Position numbers and translations under genes: made by a program
Shown here: piece after piece, positions 42,053 to 52,145 of the stretch
Layout: every line of letters begins with the position of its first letter
How positions within the stretch are numbered: the first letter of the stretch is position 1
Source of the DNA: an uncultured Saprospiraceae bacterium
GTDB lineage: Bacteria; Bacteroidota; Bacteroidia; Chitinophagales; Saprospiraceae
Length of the DNA: 64,000 nt
Direction: 5' to 3'
Assembly (NCBI GenBank): GCA_937981555.1
Contig: CALJOK010000045.1
Span: 1 to 64,000, forward strand
The notes under the pieces: generated by a model
The model's input: the letters and a program-made list of their open reading frames with translations, nothing else
Databases searched by the model: none
Told to the model about the DNA's origin: nothing

Positions 42053-42721
42053 TCAACTTCTAAATTCATCCAAATCTTGAAACTCAAAAACATTCCCAAA
42101 AGGTAACCCTTCTTTCACTTCGTTATTCCGATTAACCCAAACACTATCCAACCCAAAATTACTTGCTCCTGAAACATCCCATTGGTTAGAAGAAAAAAAT
42201 AAAACCTCCTCTTTGGAAACTTCTAATTTATCCAAAGCCATTTGATAAACTTCCTTTCGAGGTTTGTAAATTCCAATATCATCGACTGAAAAGATATGAT
42301 TAATAAAATTTCCAATCCCTGTTTTTTGAACACCATTTTCCAACATTGATCTAGTTCCATTTGACAAAATGCAAATCGTTTTTTCTTGGAAAAAATCCAA
42401 AGCTTCTCGCACTCCATCAATCAAATTTGGACTATCATAAATTGGTAAAAGCAAATCAAAAATTCGAGGATTTTTTAAACCATTGACACGCATGCTATAA
42501 TCTAATGCTTCTTTGGTCACTTGCGAAAATGGAGCATATTTGTTCATTTGATTTCGCAGCCAAGTATATTCTAGCTGTTTTTTTCTCCAAATAGAAATAA
42601 GATTTTCGGTTTTATCTTTAGCAATGTTTTGAAGTTCTGCGTCTATCTCACTCGTCTTAAAAAGTGTTCCAAAAGCATCAAAGACAAAAATGGATTTCGA
42701 ATGGATTTTTTGATTTTCCAT
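42053..42721 (-). CDS. haloacid dehalogenase type II family hydrolase
   Basis: The protein has 222 residues. HAD motif I is 'IFVFDAFGTLF' with nucleophile D15. The 'LEYTWLRNQM' segment is characteristic of type II (S)-2-haloacid dehalogenases. Motif II is 'CILSNGT', the motif III Lys lies in 'DIGIYKPRKEVY', and 'FFSSNQWDVSGASNFGLDSVWVNR' matches the dehalogenase C-terminal core. The enzyme would hydrolyse short 2-haloacids by inversion. The natural substrate here is unknown, and a housekeeping phosphatase role remains possible. It stands alone. Confidence 0.88.
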   Translation of the reverse strand: MENQKIHSKSIFVFDAFGTLFKTSEIDAELQNIAKDKTENLISIWRKKQLEYTWLRNQMNKYAPFSQVTKEALDYSMRVNGLKNPRIFDLLLPIYDSPNLIDGVREALDFFQEKTICILSNGTRSMLENGVQKTGIGNFINHIFSVDDIGIYKPRKEVYQMALDKLEVSKEEVLFFSSNQWDVSGASNFGLDSVWVNRNNEVKEGLPFGNVFEFQDLDEFRS

Positions 42722-42909
42722 AACTAAGATGTATTCGTTTTTCCAAAAAGTCCTAAAAATTAGGTTAAAACTACATTAACAGTCTACTTTAACACATATT
42801 AACAATCAATTTTAACTTCTTGAAAAAGATTTTAAGCGAGGTTTTTGTTATTTTTACAATTCTTTGACAAAAACCTATTTAGTAAATAATTAAAAAACAA
42901 CTCAAAGTT

Positions 42910-44076
42910 ATGAAAAATTTAAACTGCCTATTAGCATTCCTTATGGTGCTATTTTTCTTTTCTTCTTGTAAAAAAGATAAAATAGATATCTCTTATGAAA
43001 GGTATACTGCGGAAGATTATGCAGTTCTAAGTCAATCATTAAATATAGAAAATGACTTAGAAGATTACACTTTTGTTTTCCCAAAATATTATCAGTCTCG
43101 TTCCCTTTCGTTTGATAGCGATTTAGCTACCTTAGGTCGGGTAATTTTTTATGATAAAAACTTATCTGATGATCGAACTATCTCATGTGCATCTTGCCAT
43201 AAGCAAGAATTAGCATTTGCAGATGATAAGGCATTTAGTGATGGAGTTTCGAACCGAGTGACTAGCCGAAATTCATTGGCTTTAGGTTCTGTATTTAATT
43301 TTGCAGAATACTATGGAGATGCTGCTTCAGGACGAATTCCTTTCTTCTGGGATAATCGAGCAAATACGGTTCAGGAGCAAGCAAGACAAACTTTTGCAAA
43401 TGAACAAGAAATGAATATGCCAATGCATAAGGTATTGGAAAGAGTAAATGAAAATGATTATTACCGAGTTCTTTTTAAAGAAACATTTGGTGATAGTGAC
43501 TTTACCGAAGATAGAGTATTAGATGCAGTAAGTGAATTTGTAAATAGTATGAGTTCTTACCGGTCTAAGTATGATGAAGAATTGGATAAGCATTATGTAG
43601 CTACTTATAACTTAAATAATATTGTAGGTGTTGACTTTGCTGGTTTTACTTCTGCAGAAAATTTAGGAAAAGATTTATATGTTTCTAATTGTGGAAACTG
43701 TCACGGTGAAATTAATGGATTCCCAGCAGAAGTGAAGGCCAACAATGGTTTGGATATGGTGTATGAAGATCAAGGGATTGGAGAAATAAGTGGCTCAGGA
43801 AACAATGGAGTATTTAAAGTACCTACGTTAAGAAATATTGCTTTGACTGGACCATTTATGCATGATGGGCGTTTTGCAACATTAGAAGAAGTAGTTGATC
43901 ATTATAGCAATGGTGTACAAAATCATCCAAACTTAAGTAGCCAATTGAAGCAAGGTGGACAAGCTAAAGCGTTCAATTTTACTCAAGGAGAAAAAGATGC
44001 TTTGATTTCATTCTTGAATACATTTACGGATGAAGTAATGTTAGCTGATGTAAAATACTCTGATCCTTTTAAATAG
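42910..44076 (+). CDS. di-haem cytochrome c peroxidase lipoprotein (MauG/CcpA family)
   Basis: The protein has 388 residues with lipoprotein signal 'FLMVLFFFSSC'. Two CxxCH haem sites are present: CASCH at 93-97 and CGNCH at 261-265. 'GRVIFYDKNLSDDRTISCAS' precedes the first, and 'PTLRNIALTGPFMHDGRF' after the second supplies the distal Met of the electron-transfer haem. This is the bacterial cytochrome c peroxidase/MauG layout; it reduces H2O2 in the periplasm or, in MauG-like members, oxidises protein substrates. A terminator follows. Confidence 0.93.
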   Translation: MKNLNCLLAFLMVLFFFSSCKKDKIDISYERYTAEDYAVLSQSLNIENDLEDYTFVFPKYYQSRSLSFDSDLATLGRVIFYDKNLSDDRTISCASCHKQELAFADDKAFSDGVSNRVTSRNSLALGSVFNFAEYYGDAASGRIPFFWDNRANTVQEQARQTFANEQEMNMPMHKVLERVNENDYYRVLFKETFGDSDFTEDRVLDAVSEFVNSMSSYRSKYDEELDKHYVATYNLNNIVGVDFAGFTSAENLGKDLYVSNCGNCHGEINGFPAEVKANNGLDMVYEDQGIGEISGSGNNGVFKVPTLRNIALTGPFMHDGRFATLEEVVDHYSNGVQNHPNLSSQLKQGGQAKAFNFTQGEKDALISFLNTFTDEVMLADVKYSDPFK

Positions 44077-44097
44077 AGATTAGATAAAAGATAAAAT

Positions 44098-44138
44098 AAA
44101 AAGTCTTCCATGGTTTAGCTATGGAAGGCTTTTTTTTA
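44098..44138 (+). terminator. terminator after the cytochrome c peroxidase gene
   Basis: AAGTCTTCCAT pairs with ATGGAAGGCTT with one G-T wobble and is followed by a run of T. Confidence 0.8.
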
Positions 44139-44146
44139 AAATTCGT

Positions 44147-44250
44147 TTTTAGAAAAATCCTAAGGTCAAGCTAAAAATGGAATCAAGAACGACCAACAGA
44201 AGTGTTGATTCCATTTTTAGCTTGACTTAAGACACAGAGTTTTTCTAAAA
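44147..44250 (+). repeat. dispersed palindromic repeat, copy C (complete)
   Basis: The outer arms TTTTAGAAAAA/TTTTTCTAAAA form an 11-bp stem. A perfect 21-bp inner stem (GTCAAGCTAAAAATGGAATC and following, 44165-44185 with 44206-44226) encloses a 20-nt loop holding ACGACCAACAGAAGTG. Related copies lie at 2597-2680 and 13965-14017. Confidence 0.75.
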
Positions 44251-44282
44251 ATCAATAAACAAACTAAAACGAAGTCAATCTT

Positions 44283-45164
44283 ATGAAATCAATAAAATTC
44301 AGTTTATACCTTTTTGTAATTGTATTGTTTTTTGCTTCATGCGGAAGTGCAAGTCATCATTTTTATGCAACGGACGAAGGTAATCTTTTAGCACTTCGAG
44401 AAGAAAAAGATCTAAAAGTATCCGGAGGATATACGCCACATTTGAATAGTCTGCCTGGGAATAATATAAGTGCTCAAGTGGGATACAGTCCAATTAAACA
44501 TCTTGGAATTCACGGTAGTTTTTTTCGTATTCGAAATTCATTTACAGGAGCAGAGGGAATAGACAAGAACGTTTATCAATATAATTTTAACGGAGCAGTT
44601 GGTGGTTATTATTTTAAATCAGCGAAGGCTAAAGAGATTTTTGGTGATGAAGAAGAAGGATTAACTTCATTTGAATCTGCGACAGAAGGGAAAGGATTAC
44701 TCTTTGATGGCTATGTTGGATATAGCCGAGGAGCAGTAAATAATTTTTATTTTGGAGAAACGGGGAAAGTAGAATTAGATTTTCAAAAAATATATTTGCA
44801 AGGTGGATTTCATATTTTCTTAGATAAAGTAGGAGCCAGTTTTACTTTACGAGGAACGCAATTAAGTTATCTAGATAGCTCAAAAGCTTATGGAAGATTA
44901 TCTGCATCTCAATTGCGAAAGGTAGAAATAATAGAAGAAAATAATCCATTTTTCTTTTTGGAATCTGCTTTAAAAATTTCTATTGGAAAACCTGCCGCGC
45001 CGATTCGTGGATATTTGACACTTGCAGGTGTATACGATTTTGGGGATGTATTTTTGGAAGTCCAACCTAGTACAATGCAATTTGGAGTGACTGCAGATAT
45101 CAATTATCTTTTTTCTAAAAATGACAAAACGAAAAAGAAATCTTCGAAGAAAAAACGAAAATAA
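44283..45164 (+). CDS. uncharacterised outer-membrane-type lipoprotein
   Basis: The protein has 293 residues with lipoprotein signal 'FVIVLFFASCGSASHHFYAT'. After 'LLALREEKDLKVSGGYTPHL' come repeated amphipathic strands ('ISAQVGYSPIKHLGIHGSFF', 'GYVGYSRGAVNNFYFG'), consistent with a small beta-barrel, ending 'FGVTADINYLFS'. A Lys/Ser-rich tail 'KTKKKSSKKKRK' closes it. A barrel with a lipoprotein signal and a basic C-terminus is uncommon. I recognise no named family. The palindromic repeat copy C lies directly upstream. Confidence 0.72.
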   Translation: MKSIKFSLYLFVIVLFFASCGSASHHFYATDEGNLLALREEKDLKVSGGYTPHLNSLPGNNISAQVGYSPIKHLGIHGSFFRIRNSFTGAEGIDKNVYQYNFNGAVGGYYFKSAKAKEIFGDEEEGLTSFESATEGKGLLFDGYVGYSRGAVNNFYFGETGKVELDFQKIYLQGGFHIFLDKVGASFTLRGTQLSYLDSSKAYGRLSASQLRKVEIIEENNPFFFLESALKISIGKPAAPIRGYLTLAGVYDFGDVFLEVQPSTMQFGVTADINYLFSKNDKTKKKSSKKKRK

Positions 45165-45183
45165 TAATACTTAGAAAAAATAG

Positions 45184-45222
45184 AAAAGGAGTTGCAATAA
45201 TTTTGCAACTCCTTTTTTTATG
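45184..45222. terminator. bidirectional terminator between the barrel lipoprotein gene and secA
   Basis: A perfect 13-bp stem (AAAAGGAGTTGCA with its complement) has A- and T-tracts on its flanks. Confidence 0.85.
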
Positions 45223-45240
45223 AATACACGAAACATGTTT

Positions 45241-48200
45241 TTAATTTCCGTGGCATTGTTTATATTTCTTACCACTTCCACAAGGACATTTTTCATTCCG
45301 CCCTACTTTAGGTACATCACGTTTGAATGTTTCAGGTTTTTGTCTTCCACGACCAGCGCCAGCAGCAGCAGCTTTAGCTAATGCATTCGGATCTTTGTTT
45401 GTAGAAGTTTTACTCAAATCTGTTCTTTGAGTCTGAGCTTCTTCTACTTTAGTTCCATCTCGTAAGATCACAGAACCTTTTACTAAGTAGGAAGTAACTT
45501 GCTCATTGACTCTATAAATCAATTGTTCGAATAAATTGAACGCTTCCATTTTATAAACTACCAATGGATCTTTTTGCTCAAACGAAGCTGCCTGAGAAGA
45601 GTCTTTCAACTCATCCATGGAACGTAAATGTTCTTTCCACTCTTCATCAATAATTGAAAGTGCGACTACTTTCTCAATATCACGCATGATGGTTTTTCCT
45701 TCAGATTCTACTGCACTTTCTAAGTCGGCTGCAGCAGGAAGTACTCTCGAAATACCATCTGTAAATGGTAAAGAAATTCGTTTGTATTTATGTTTTTCTG
45801 TTTCGTAAACATGTTTGATTTGAGGAAGTACTAGGTCAGAAAGAATCTGTCCTTTACGACTATACATTTCCAAAAATTGATGATACATTTTAGTAATGAT
45901 TTCATCTTCATCTCCTTCTTGAAAATCAATAGCATCCATTTTTGGATCAATCCCCATCACTTCAATTGAACCTCTCCGGAATGTTTCGAAGTTGCCATCC
46001 TTGCGATGTGCTACTACTAAACTTTCAATCAGAGAAATAAACATCGTATTCAAATCCAAAGAAAGTCGCTCTCCTGAAAGTGCGTTGAAACGTTTTTTGT
46101 AAATCGCCTCCCGTTGGATATTCATCACGTCATCATAATCCAATAATCTTTTTCGAGTACCGAAGTTATTCTCTTCCACTTTCTTCTGAGCTCGCTCAAT
46201 TGATTTAGAAACCATCGAATGTTGAATGACTTCACCATCTTGATGCCCCATCTTATCCATCAACTTTGCAATTCGTTCAGACTTAAATAATCGCATTAAG
46301 TTATCTTCCAATGAAACATAAAATTGCGAACTACCTGGGTCTCCTTGACGACCTGCACGTCCTCTCAACTGTCTATCGACTCGTCGAGAATCATGTCGCT
46401 CGGTACCGATGATTGCCAAACCTCCTGCTGCTTTTACTGCGTCAGATAATTTAATATCCGTTCCACGACCAGCCATATTGGTGGCCAAGGTTACTTTTCC
46501 AGCATTACCTGCTTCGGCCACAATATCAGCTTCTCGTTGATGTTGTTTGGCATTCAAAACATTGTGATCGATGCCTCGCATTTGAAGCATTCGACTTAAT
46601 TTTTCAGAAATATCTACTGAAGTTGTACCAACCAAAACAGGACGACCTGCATTACTTAATTTAACCACATCTTCGATTACAGCATTATATTTTTCACGAG
46701 CTGTTTTAAAAACCATATCATCTTTATCATCTCTGACGATAGGACGATTAGTTGGAATTACAACCACATCTAATTTATAAATTTCCCAAAACTCGCCTGC
46801 TTCCGTTTCGGCTGTACCAGTCATACCAGCCAACTTGTGATACATTCGGAAGTAGTTTTGCAAAGTTACGGTCGCATAAGTTTGAGTTAAGTCTCCAACT
46901 TTTACATTTTCTTTTGCTTCAAGCGCTTGGTGTAATCCATCAGAATATCGACGACCTTCCATCATTCGACCAGTTTGCTCATCGACGATTTTTACTTGAC
47001 CATCCATCACTACGTATTCATCATCTCGCTCAAACATCGTGTACGCTTTCAGTAGCTGATTGATAGAGTGTAAACGTCTTGACTTGATCGAGAAATCAGA
47101 AATCAAAGTAGTTTTATTATCCATTTTCTCTTGCTCATTCCATTCCTCATTTTCCTCAATCATCATCATCTCAGTTGCAATATCAGGCATGATAAAGAAA
47201 CCAGGGTCTTCATTTCCTTTTGCTAAGTATTCTGCTCCTTTTTCCGTCAACTCAACGGTTCGGGTTTTTTCAATAATGGTAAATAGCAAAGGATCATCCA
47301 CCAAGTGCATTCTTTTTGATTGCTCTTGCATGTAGTGATTTTCTGTTTTTTGCAAAACAACTTCCACCCCTTCTTGACTAATAAATTTAATCAATGGAGA
47401 AGATTTTGGCAATGCTCGATGTGCTCTCAATAAACACATTCCACCTTCTCCTTCTTCCACACCAATGTTCCCTTCTTTGAATTGTTTTTTAGCTTCCGCT
47501 AAATAAGCTGAAGCGATTTTTTTCTGCGCATTCAACAATGATTCTACTCGAGGTTTTAATGCAATATATTCTTGCTCCTCAGCTCCTTGTGGAATTGGTC
47601 CAGAAATAATCAAAGGCGTTCTCGCATCATCGACTAAAACAGAATCCACCTCATCCACCATACAATAGTGTGGTTTTCGCTGAACCATTTCATCTTGAGA
47701 ACGAACCATATTATCTCTCAAATAATCGAAACCAAATTCATTATTCGTTCCGTAAGTAATGTCGCAATTATAAGCTGCTACACGACCTTCCGAGTGAGGT
47801 TTATATTTATCAATACAATCAATGGTCAAAAATAAGAATTCGAAAATCGGTCCTACCCATTCGCAATCCCGACGAGCCAAATAATCATTCACCGTAATGA
47901 CGTGAACTCCTTGACTACTTAATCCATTCAAATATGCAGGAAGTGTTGCCACTAAAGTTTTTCCTTCCCCAGTTTGCATCTCCGCAATTTTTCCATCATG
48001 CAAAACCATTCCACCAATCAATTGCACATCATAGTGAACCATGTTCCAAGTGATCTCTCCTCCTGCCGCTAACCATGAATTTGAGTAAACTGCTTTGTCT
48101 CCTTGAATTGTCACGTGCGCTTTTTTCGCAGCAATTTCTCTATCGTGATCTGTTGCAGTTACTGTAATTGATTCATTACTTGAAAATCTACGAGCAGTCT

Positions 48201-48543
48201 CTCGAACTACCGCAAAAGCCTCTGGTAAGATTTCTTTTAAAACTTCCTCCAAGTGCTTATCTCTCTCTTTGACCAATTCATCCGACTCTTTGAATAATTC
48301 CTCTTTTCGATGGAAGTCTTCCGTAGTGTCAGCTTCTTCTTTGATCGATTTTATATCGGCATCAATTCCAGCCAAATGATCTGCAATTCGAGCACGAAAT
48401 TCATTCGTTCGATTTCTCAAATCATCGTGACTCATATTAGTCAACTTCTCTTCCGCTTCGTGAACTAATTCAACGATCGGTTGATACAATGACTTATCTT
48501 TGTCATACTTAGTTCCAAAAAGCTTTTTAATAAATTTAAACAT
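45241..48543 (-). CDS. secA: preprotein translocase ATPase SecA
   Basis: The protein has 1100 residues, longer than E. coli SecA (901) and typical of Bacteroidota. Motifs are the Walker A region '[20 protein letters not shown]', '[13 protein letters not shown]', 'FDYLRDNM' and the DEAD-like '[20 protein letters not shown]'. The second motor domain has '[13 protein letters not shown]' and '[17 protein letters not shown]'. A helical scaffold domain follows, and the C-terminal SEC-C zinc site is '[20 protein letters not shown]'. It drives Sec-dependent export, the first step for the many signal-peptide proteins in this window. A ~60-residue linker precedes the zinc tail. Confidence 0.97.
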   Translation of the reverse strand: MFKFIKKLFGTKYDKDKSLYQPIVELVHEAEEKLTNMSHDDLRNRTNEFRARIADHLAGIDADIKSIKEEADTTEDFHRKEELFKESDELVKERDKHLEEVLKEILPEAFAVVRETARRFSSNESITVTATDHDREIAAKKAHVTIQGDKAVYSNSWLAAGGEITWNMVHYDVQLIGGMVLHDGKIAEMQTGEGKTLVATLPAYLNGLSSQGVHVITVNDYLARRDCEWVGPIFEFLFLTIDCIDKYKPHSEGRVAAYNCDITYGTNNEFGFDYLRDNMVRSQDEMVQRKPHYCMVDEVDSVLVDDARTPLIISGPIPQGAEEQEYIALKPRVESLLNAQKKIASAYLAEAKKQFKEGNIGVEEGEGGMCLLRAHRALPKSSPLIKFISQEGVEVVLQKTENHYMQEQSKRMHLVDDPLLFTIIEKTRTVELTEKGAEYLAKGNEDPGFFIMPDIATEMMMIEENEEWNEQEKMDNKTTLISDFSIKSRRLHSINQLLKAYTMFERDDEYVVMDGQVKIVDEQTGRMMEGRRYSDGLHQALEAKENVKVGDLTQTYATVTLQNYFRMYHKLAGMTGTAETEAGEFWEIYKLDVVVIPTNRPIVRDDKDDMVFKTAREKYNAVIEDVVKLSNAGRPVLVGTTSVDISEKLSRMLQMRGIDHNVLNAKQHQREADIVAEAGNAGKVTLATNMAGRGTDIKLSDAVKAAGGLAIIGTERHDSRRVDRQLRGRAGRQGDPGSSQFYVSLEDNLMRLFKSERIAKLMDKMGHQDGEVIQHSMVSKSIERAQKKVEENNFGTRKRLLDYDDVMNIQREAIYKKRFNALSGERLSLDLNTMFISLIESLVVAHRKDGNFETFRRGSIEVMGIDPKMDAIDFQEGDEDEIITKMYHQFLEMYSRKGQILSDLVLPQIKHVYETEKHKYKRISLPFTDGISRVLPAAADLESAVESEGKTIMRDIEKVVALSIIDEEWKEHLRSMDELKDSSQAASFEQKDPLVVYKMEAFNLFEQLIYRVNEQVTSYLVKGSVILRDGTKVEEAQTQRTDLSKTSTNKDPNALAKAAAAGAGRGRQKPETFKRDVPKVGRNEKCPCGSGKKYKQCHGN

Positions 48544-48557
48544 GTTATTTTTTTCGT

Positions 48558-48626
48558 AAAACGACTTTTTAAGCCGTTGAATGAGTAATATTTTTTCAAA
48601 TTAAACGACTTCAGTCGTTAGATGAG
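48558..48626. repeat. tandem ACGACT..AGTCGT palindromic repeat in the secA leader
   Basis: Two imperfect copies of AAACGACTTnnAGnCGTTnnATGAG lie at 48558-48584 and 48603-48626. The second contains AACGACT-TC-AGTCGTT, a perfect 7-bp hairpin. Both fall between the putative secA promoter box and its start codon. Confidence 0.65.
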
Positions 48627-48634
48627 TTTGGGCG

Positions 48635-48642
48635 CAAATATA
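48635..48642 (-). promoter_or_regulatory. -7 promoter box candidate for secA
   Basis: Read on the minus strand this is TATATTTG, a full match to TAnnTTTG, about 92 nt upstream of the secA ATG. A -33 TTTG partner was not found. Confidence 0.45.
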
Positions 48643-48797
48643 AAATATAAATAAGTGTTCCTTGATATGATTTGAACATTATTCATCACATTTTATTCCA
48701 TTGTAAATTAAACGATACTTTTGTGACATTATGGCGCAAATCTATCACTTCGCATGAAATAAAATCAGCTATTTTTACATTTTTAACTCGATACGTC

Positions 48798-49565
48798 ATG
48801 AATATGGAATTTTTTATAAAAAAAGGAATACGAATACATTTTACGTGTATGATTGCGATAATGATACTTTTTATTTTCGCTTGTCAAATAGATAGTAAGA
48901 ATTACCTTCCAGAGTATTTCTATCCAATGCAAAAATGGGAAGAAGGGATGGTTTATGAATATCATCCTGTTAATAATGATCAACTTCCTGTGGAGTATTG
49001 GTATTTTAGAAAAATGAGAAAAGATGGAACGACTATTTTTACTGGACAATACTATGACCATACTTTTAGGCCTCGTCAAATATTCAATGCAGAAGTTACG
49101 AATGAAGGAGTGTTCTTAAAAGATTACATATTATATGAATTTGATTCTTTGGGAAATGTCAATCAAAATGCTGCAGAGATTTTAGCAAATGTCAGTTTCC
49201 CTTTTCAAGTAAAAGATAATACTCAGGTTTTTTCATCCAAATTAAAATGGAAAATGCCTACAGAAGAATATCCTAATGGACATGTTGAACTATCTAGAGA
49301 TAGAAAATTTATAGGCGATGCAGCATATTCTTTTAAAAATAAATCATACGATTGTGTGGAATTTCAAATAGCTGAAGAGATGAGTGATTTTAATGATGGG
49401 CATTTGGAAAAGAAATACAATGGAACAGAACTCTTTGCAAAAAAAATTGGGTTGATTTATTATAAAAAAGAAATTGATAAAGGTTTCGTTGAAGAATATG
49501 AATTGCGAGATACTTTTTCGATGGCGAAATTTGAAGAAAAATTTAAAAAATATATCGGTGAGTAA
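48798..49565 (+). CDS. uncharacterised lipoprotein
   Basis: The ORF track starts at 48672, but the first 42 residues are unlike a secreted protein. ATG 48798 (or 48804) gives the signal 'CMIAIMILFIFACQIDSK' with a lipobox cysteine, about 255 residues in all. The mature part is beta-rich with many aromatics ('YFYPMQKWEEGMVYEYHPVN', 'FTGQYYDHTFRPRQIF', 'FAKKIGLIYYKKEI'), recalling lipocalin-like or LolA-like folds, though no family is recognised. It ends inside the next gene's start (GTGAGTAA), so the two are translationally coupled and probably work together at the outer membrane. Confidence 0.72.
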   Translation: MNMEFFIKKGIRIHFTCMIAIMILFIFACQIDSKNYLPEYFYPMQKWEEGMVYEYHPVNNDQLPVEYWYFRKMRKDGTTIFTGQYYDHTFRPRQIFNAEVTNEGVFLKDYILYEFDSLGNVNQNAAEILANVSFPFQVKDNTQVFSSKLKWKMPTEEYPNGHVELSRDRKFIGDAAYSFKNKSYDCVEFQIAEEMSDFNDGHLEKKYNGTELFAKKIGLIYYKKEIDKGFVEEYELRDTFSMAKFEEKFKKYIGE

Positions 49566-51324
49566 ATTGAGAATTACAGATTATTGGAAATTATTAGTAA
49601 AGGTGTGCGCACTTGTAGCTATTTTATTTTTTTCAAATAAAACAACCGCTCAAGTTCTTCCTCCTGATTTTTTATGTGTGCGAAGCGACACCCTCTACTG
49701 GGATATTCCAACTAATAGTTGCGGCACATTTAATAGCTACGAAGTTTTTTTTAGTGCCAATCCAACTGGGCCTTTTAATCTTTTGGGAACCGTTTCAAAT
49801 CAAGGGCAAGGATTTTTCCATCATCCAAATCCAGCATCTGATACTTGGTATTATTATTTGCAAAGTGATTTTAATTGTCCAGGTCAAATGGTTTTGCAAT
49901 CTGATACTTTGGACAATCGACAACCTGAGGTAGCTGTACTCACACGAGCTTCAGTCAATGGAAATTCGATTGAGCTTGATTGGCAAGCGAGTCCATCGCC
50001 AGAAGTTTCAGCTTATATTATTTTTAGAAGTACGTCGATGGGAACGATTGCGTTGGATACTATTTATGGAGGCGTGACCAATTTTGTAGATAACAATGCA
50101 TTTCCAAATGACCAGTCAGAAACCTATTTTATTTTAGCCATAGATGAATGTGGAAATACTAGTATTTTTAATGATCCACATTCGACTGTTTTTCTAGAGC
50201 AATCAGTTATTAGTTGCGAGCAGAAGATAGTTTTAAATTGGAATTCATATCAAGGTTGGATCAATGGAATCGGTAGTCAAGAAGTTTGGGTAGACATTGA
50301 TGGAAGTGGTGCAATCTTGCAAGCGACCATTTCGGGAAATGATACAAGTTATGTTTTTGAAAATGCGAGTGACTCAGAGAATTATTGTTTTTTTATAAAA
50401 TCAATCGAAAATGGAACAGGTATAGAAGCATTGTCTAATGTGGTTTGTTTGATGCCTGACTTAGTTGAACCGATGCGTGATTTAGTTTTGAAGAATGTAA
50501 ATGTGCTAACTGATAACTCTGTTGAGTTAACTTGGAATTGGAATTCCGCTGCAGAGATTCAATCATTTGAAGTTTTGCAAGATTTAATTAACAATACATT
50601 TACAACTTTGAATTCTTCTCCTGCTCCGATTCCTTTGGGCAATGGAAATAGTTCTATTGATGTCATTTCTGATCCTTCGGCAAGTAAAGTTTTTTACAAG
50701 ATTCAAACCACCGATGATTGCGATATTTTGGTTGAGTCAAACTATGGAAGTACGATTCATCTAGTCGGGAATCCCCAACCTGGGTTTTCCAATTTTTTAA
50801 CGTGGACTTCTTTTGATATTGAAAATGCAGAAGTGATCGATTATTCCATCTATCGAATTGTAAATGGTTCTTCGACTTTTGTTGATGTTGTTCCTGCGGG
50901 GACAACCTCCTTTTCAGATGAAGTAGATCCAAGTGAACAGGCGGAAAGTAATGTTTGCTATTTCGTAGTCGCCAATGCCAATGTAACACTTCCAAATGGT
51001 TCTATCGAGCCAATCGAATCTTCTTCAAATACTACTTGTGTTGAACAATTGGCTAGCATCGTTGCGCCCAATGCATTTGCGCCGCAAGGTGTAAATCAAA
51101 TTTTTAAACCATTCGTCATCTTCGGCGAAACGGTAGATTATCACTTTACAGTTTTCAATCGTTGGGGTGAATTATTATTTGAAACTAAAGACGTTGATGA
51201 AGGTTGGAATGGTAAATATAAAGGTGTTATCCAACCCATGGGCGCGTATATTTTTCAAGTGAGAATTACTCAAACAGGTGGAAGAGTAGTTGAAGAAGGA
51301 GGCGTTTTTACATTGCTCCGATAA
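49558..51324 (+). CDS. T9SS type-B sorted (gliding-motility-associated C-terminal) protein with FN3-like repeats
   Basis: The preferred start is the GTG at 49558, overlapping the previous stop by 8 nt; the track start at 49474 lies inside the upstream gene. The signal peptide is 'LLVKVCALVAILFFSNKTTA', and the total is about 588 residues. Several Ig/FN3-like repeats follow ('GNSIELDWQASPSPEVSAYI', 'NSVELTWNWNSAAEIQSFEV'). The C-terminal type-B domain shows 'APNAFAPQGVNQIFKPF', 'FTVFNRWGELLFET', 'GWNGKYKGVIQPMGAYIFQV'. It is exported by T9SS and likely surface-associated or adhesive. Confidence 0.88.
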   Translation: MSKLRITDYWKLLVKVCALVAILFFSNKTTAQVLPPDFLCVRSDTLYWDIPTNSCGTFNSYEVFFSANPTGPFNLLGTVSNQGQGFFHHPNPASDTWYYYLQSDFNCPGQMVLQSDTLDNRQPEVAVLTRASVNGNSIELDWQASPSPEVSAYIIFRSTSMGTIALDTIYGGVTNFVDNNAFPNDQSETYFILAIDECGNTSIFNDPHSTVFLEQSVISCEQKIVLNWNSYQGWINGIGSQEVWVDIDGSGAILQATISGNDTSYVFENASDSENYCFFIKSIENGTGIEALSNVVCLMPDLVEPMRDLVLKNVNVLTDNSVELTWNWNSAAEIQSFEVLQDLINNTFTTLNSSPAPIPLGNGNSSIDVISDPSASKVFYKIQTTDDCDILVESNYGSTIHLVGNPQPGFSNFLTWTSFDIENAEVIDYSIYRIVNGSSTFVDVVPAGTTSFSDEVDPSEQAESNVCYFVVANANVTLPNGSIEPIESSSNTTCVEQLASIVAPNAFAPQGVNQIFKPFVIFGETVDYHFTVFNRWGELLFETKDVDEGWNGKYKGVIQPMGAYIFQVRITQTGGRVVEEGGVFTLLR

Positions 51325-51346
51325 TTTTTTCATCATATAGAAGATA

Positions 51347-51392
51347 CCTAGAAAACATAGGCTCCTTATAAAAAGAACCTATGTTTTCTAGG
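51347..51392. repeat. palindrome after the T9SS type-B protein gene
   Basis: A perfect 15-bp inverted repeat (CCTAGAAAACATAGG with its complement) has a 16-nt loop. There is no T-tract, so a standard intrinsic terminator is doubtful. Confidence 0.5.
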
Positions 51393-51564
51393 TGCCTATG
51401 TGGTAAAAGTAACAATACTGTGAATTTTCCAAACCATTGATATCCCATCAAATATTCCTTTCTCAAATTTTTCTTCCCTATTTTTAAAAAAACTTTGTAA
51501 CCATTTCTAATTAACAAAGTAACCAAGCCAGAACGACTCAAGAAAAAGTATAACGAACGAAAAA

Positions 51565-52104
51565 ATGACCGACGAACAGCTAATGATACAAGTCCGAAAT
51601 GGAGACATTGCGAAAGCAGCCGTCTTATTTGAACGATATAGTGGTCGGCTGTATAATTTTTTTGTTCGCTTAACCTTTGATGAATCTTTGAGTGAAGATT
51701 TGACGCAAAATGTTTTTGAAAGAATTATTCGATACAAACATAGCTTCAATGAGAACCACCAATTCAAATCGTGGATTTTTCAAATTGCTAGAAATGTGCG
51801 AATGGATTTTTATAAAAAAAATAAAGTCAAGGTATCAGAAGAAATAGATGTTTCAAATGTGATGATGATATCGGGTTCCGTTTCAGATAAAATGGAAAAA
51901 CAAGATGATTTAAAAAATTTGGAAAGAGCGATGTCTCAGCTTAGTTCAGAGCAAAGAGAAGTTTTGGTACTCACTCGTTTTCAAAAATTAAAATATGCCC
52001 AAGTTGCGGAAATGATGAATACCTCGGAAGGAGCAGTCAAAGTAAAAGTTCACCGAGCGATCAAAGAATTGCGTAACGTGTTTTTAAAAATAGATAAACT
52101 GTAA
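51565..52104 (+). CDS. ECF-type RNA polymerase sigma factor
   Basis: The protein has 179 residues. Region 2 includes 'LFERYSGRLYNFFVRLTFDE', 'SEDLTQNVFERIIRYKHSF' and 'FKSWIFQIARNVRMDFYKK'. Region 4 includes 'LSSEQREVLVLTRFQKLKYA' and 'EMMNTSEGAVKVKVHRAIKE'. It is the first of four rightward genes, followed after 41 nt by a membrane protein with an anti-sigma-like N-terminus. The operon is probably autoregulated by this factor, as is usual for the group. Confidence 0.94.
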   Translation: MTDEQLMIQVRNGDIAKAAVLFERYSGRLYNFFVRLTFDESLSEDLTQNVFERIIRYKHSFNENHQFKSWIFQIARNVRMDFYKKNKVKVSEEIDVSNVMMISGSVSDKMEKQDDLKNLERAMSQLSSEQREVLVLTRFQKLKYAQVAEMMNTSEGAVKVKVHRAIKELRNVFLKIDKL

Positions 52105-52145
52105 AACTATTATCCGAACTACGGATAAGTCCAAAAATAATTTTC

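Noticed and set aside
49474-49557. Upstream ATG start for the T9SS type-B protein
   Set aside because: These 28 residues overlap the upstream lipoprotein gene and would bury the signal peptide. The GTG at 49558 gives a normal signal sequence.
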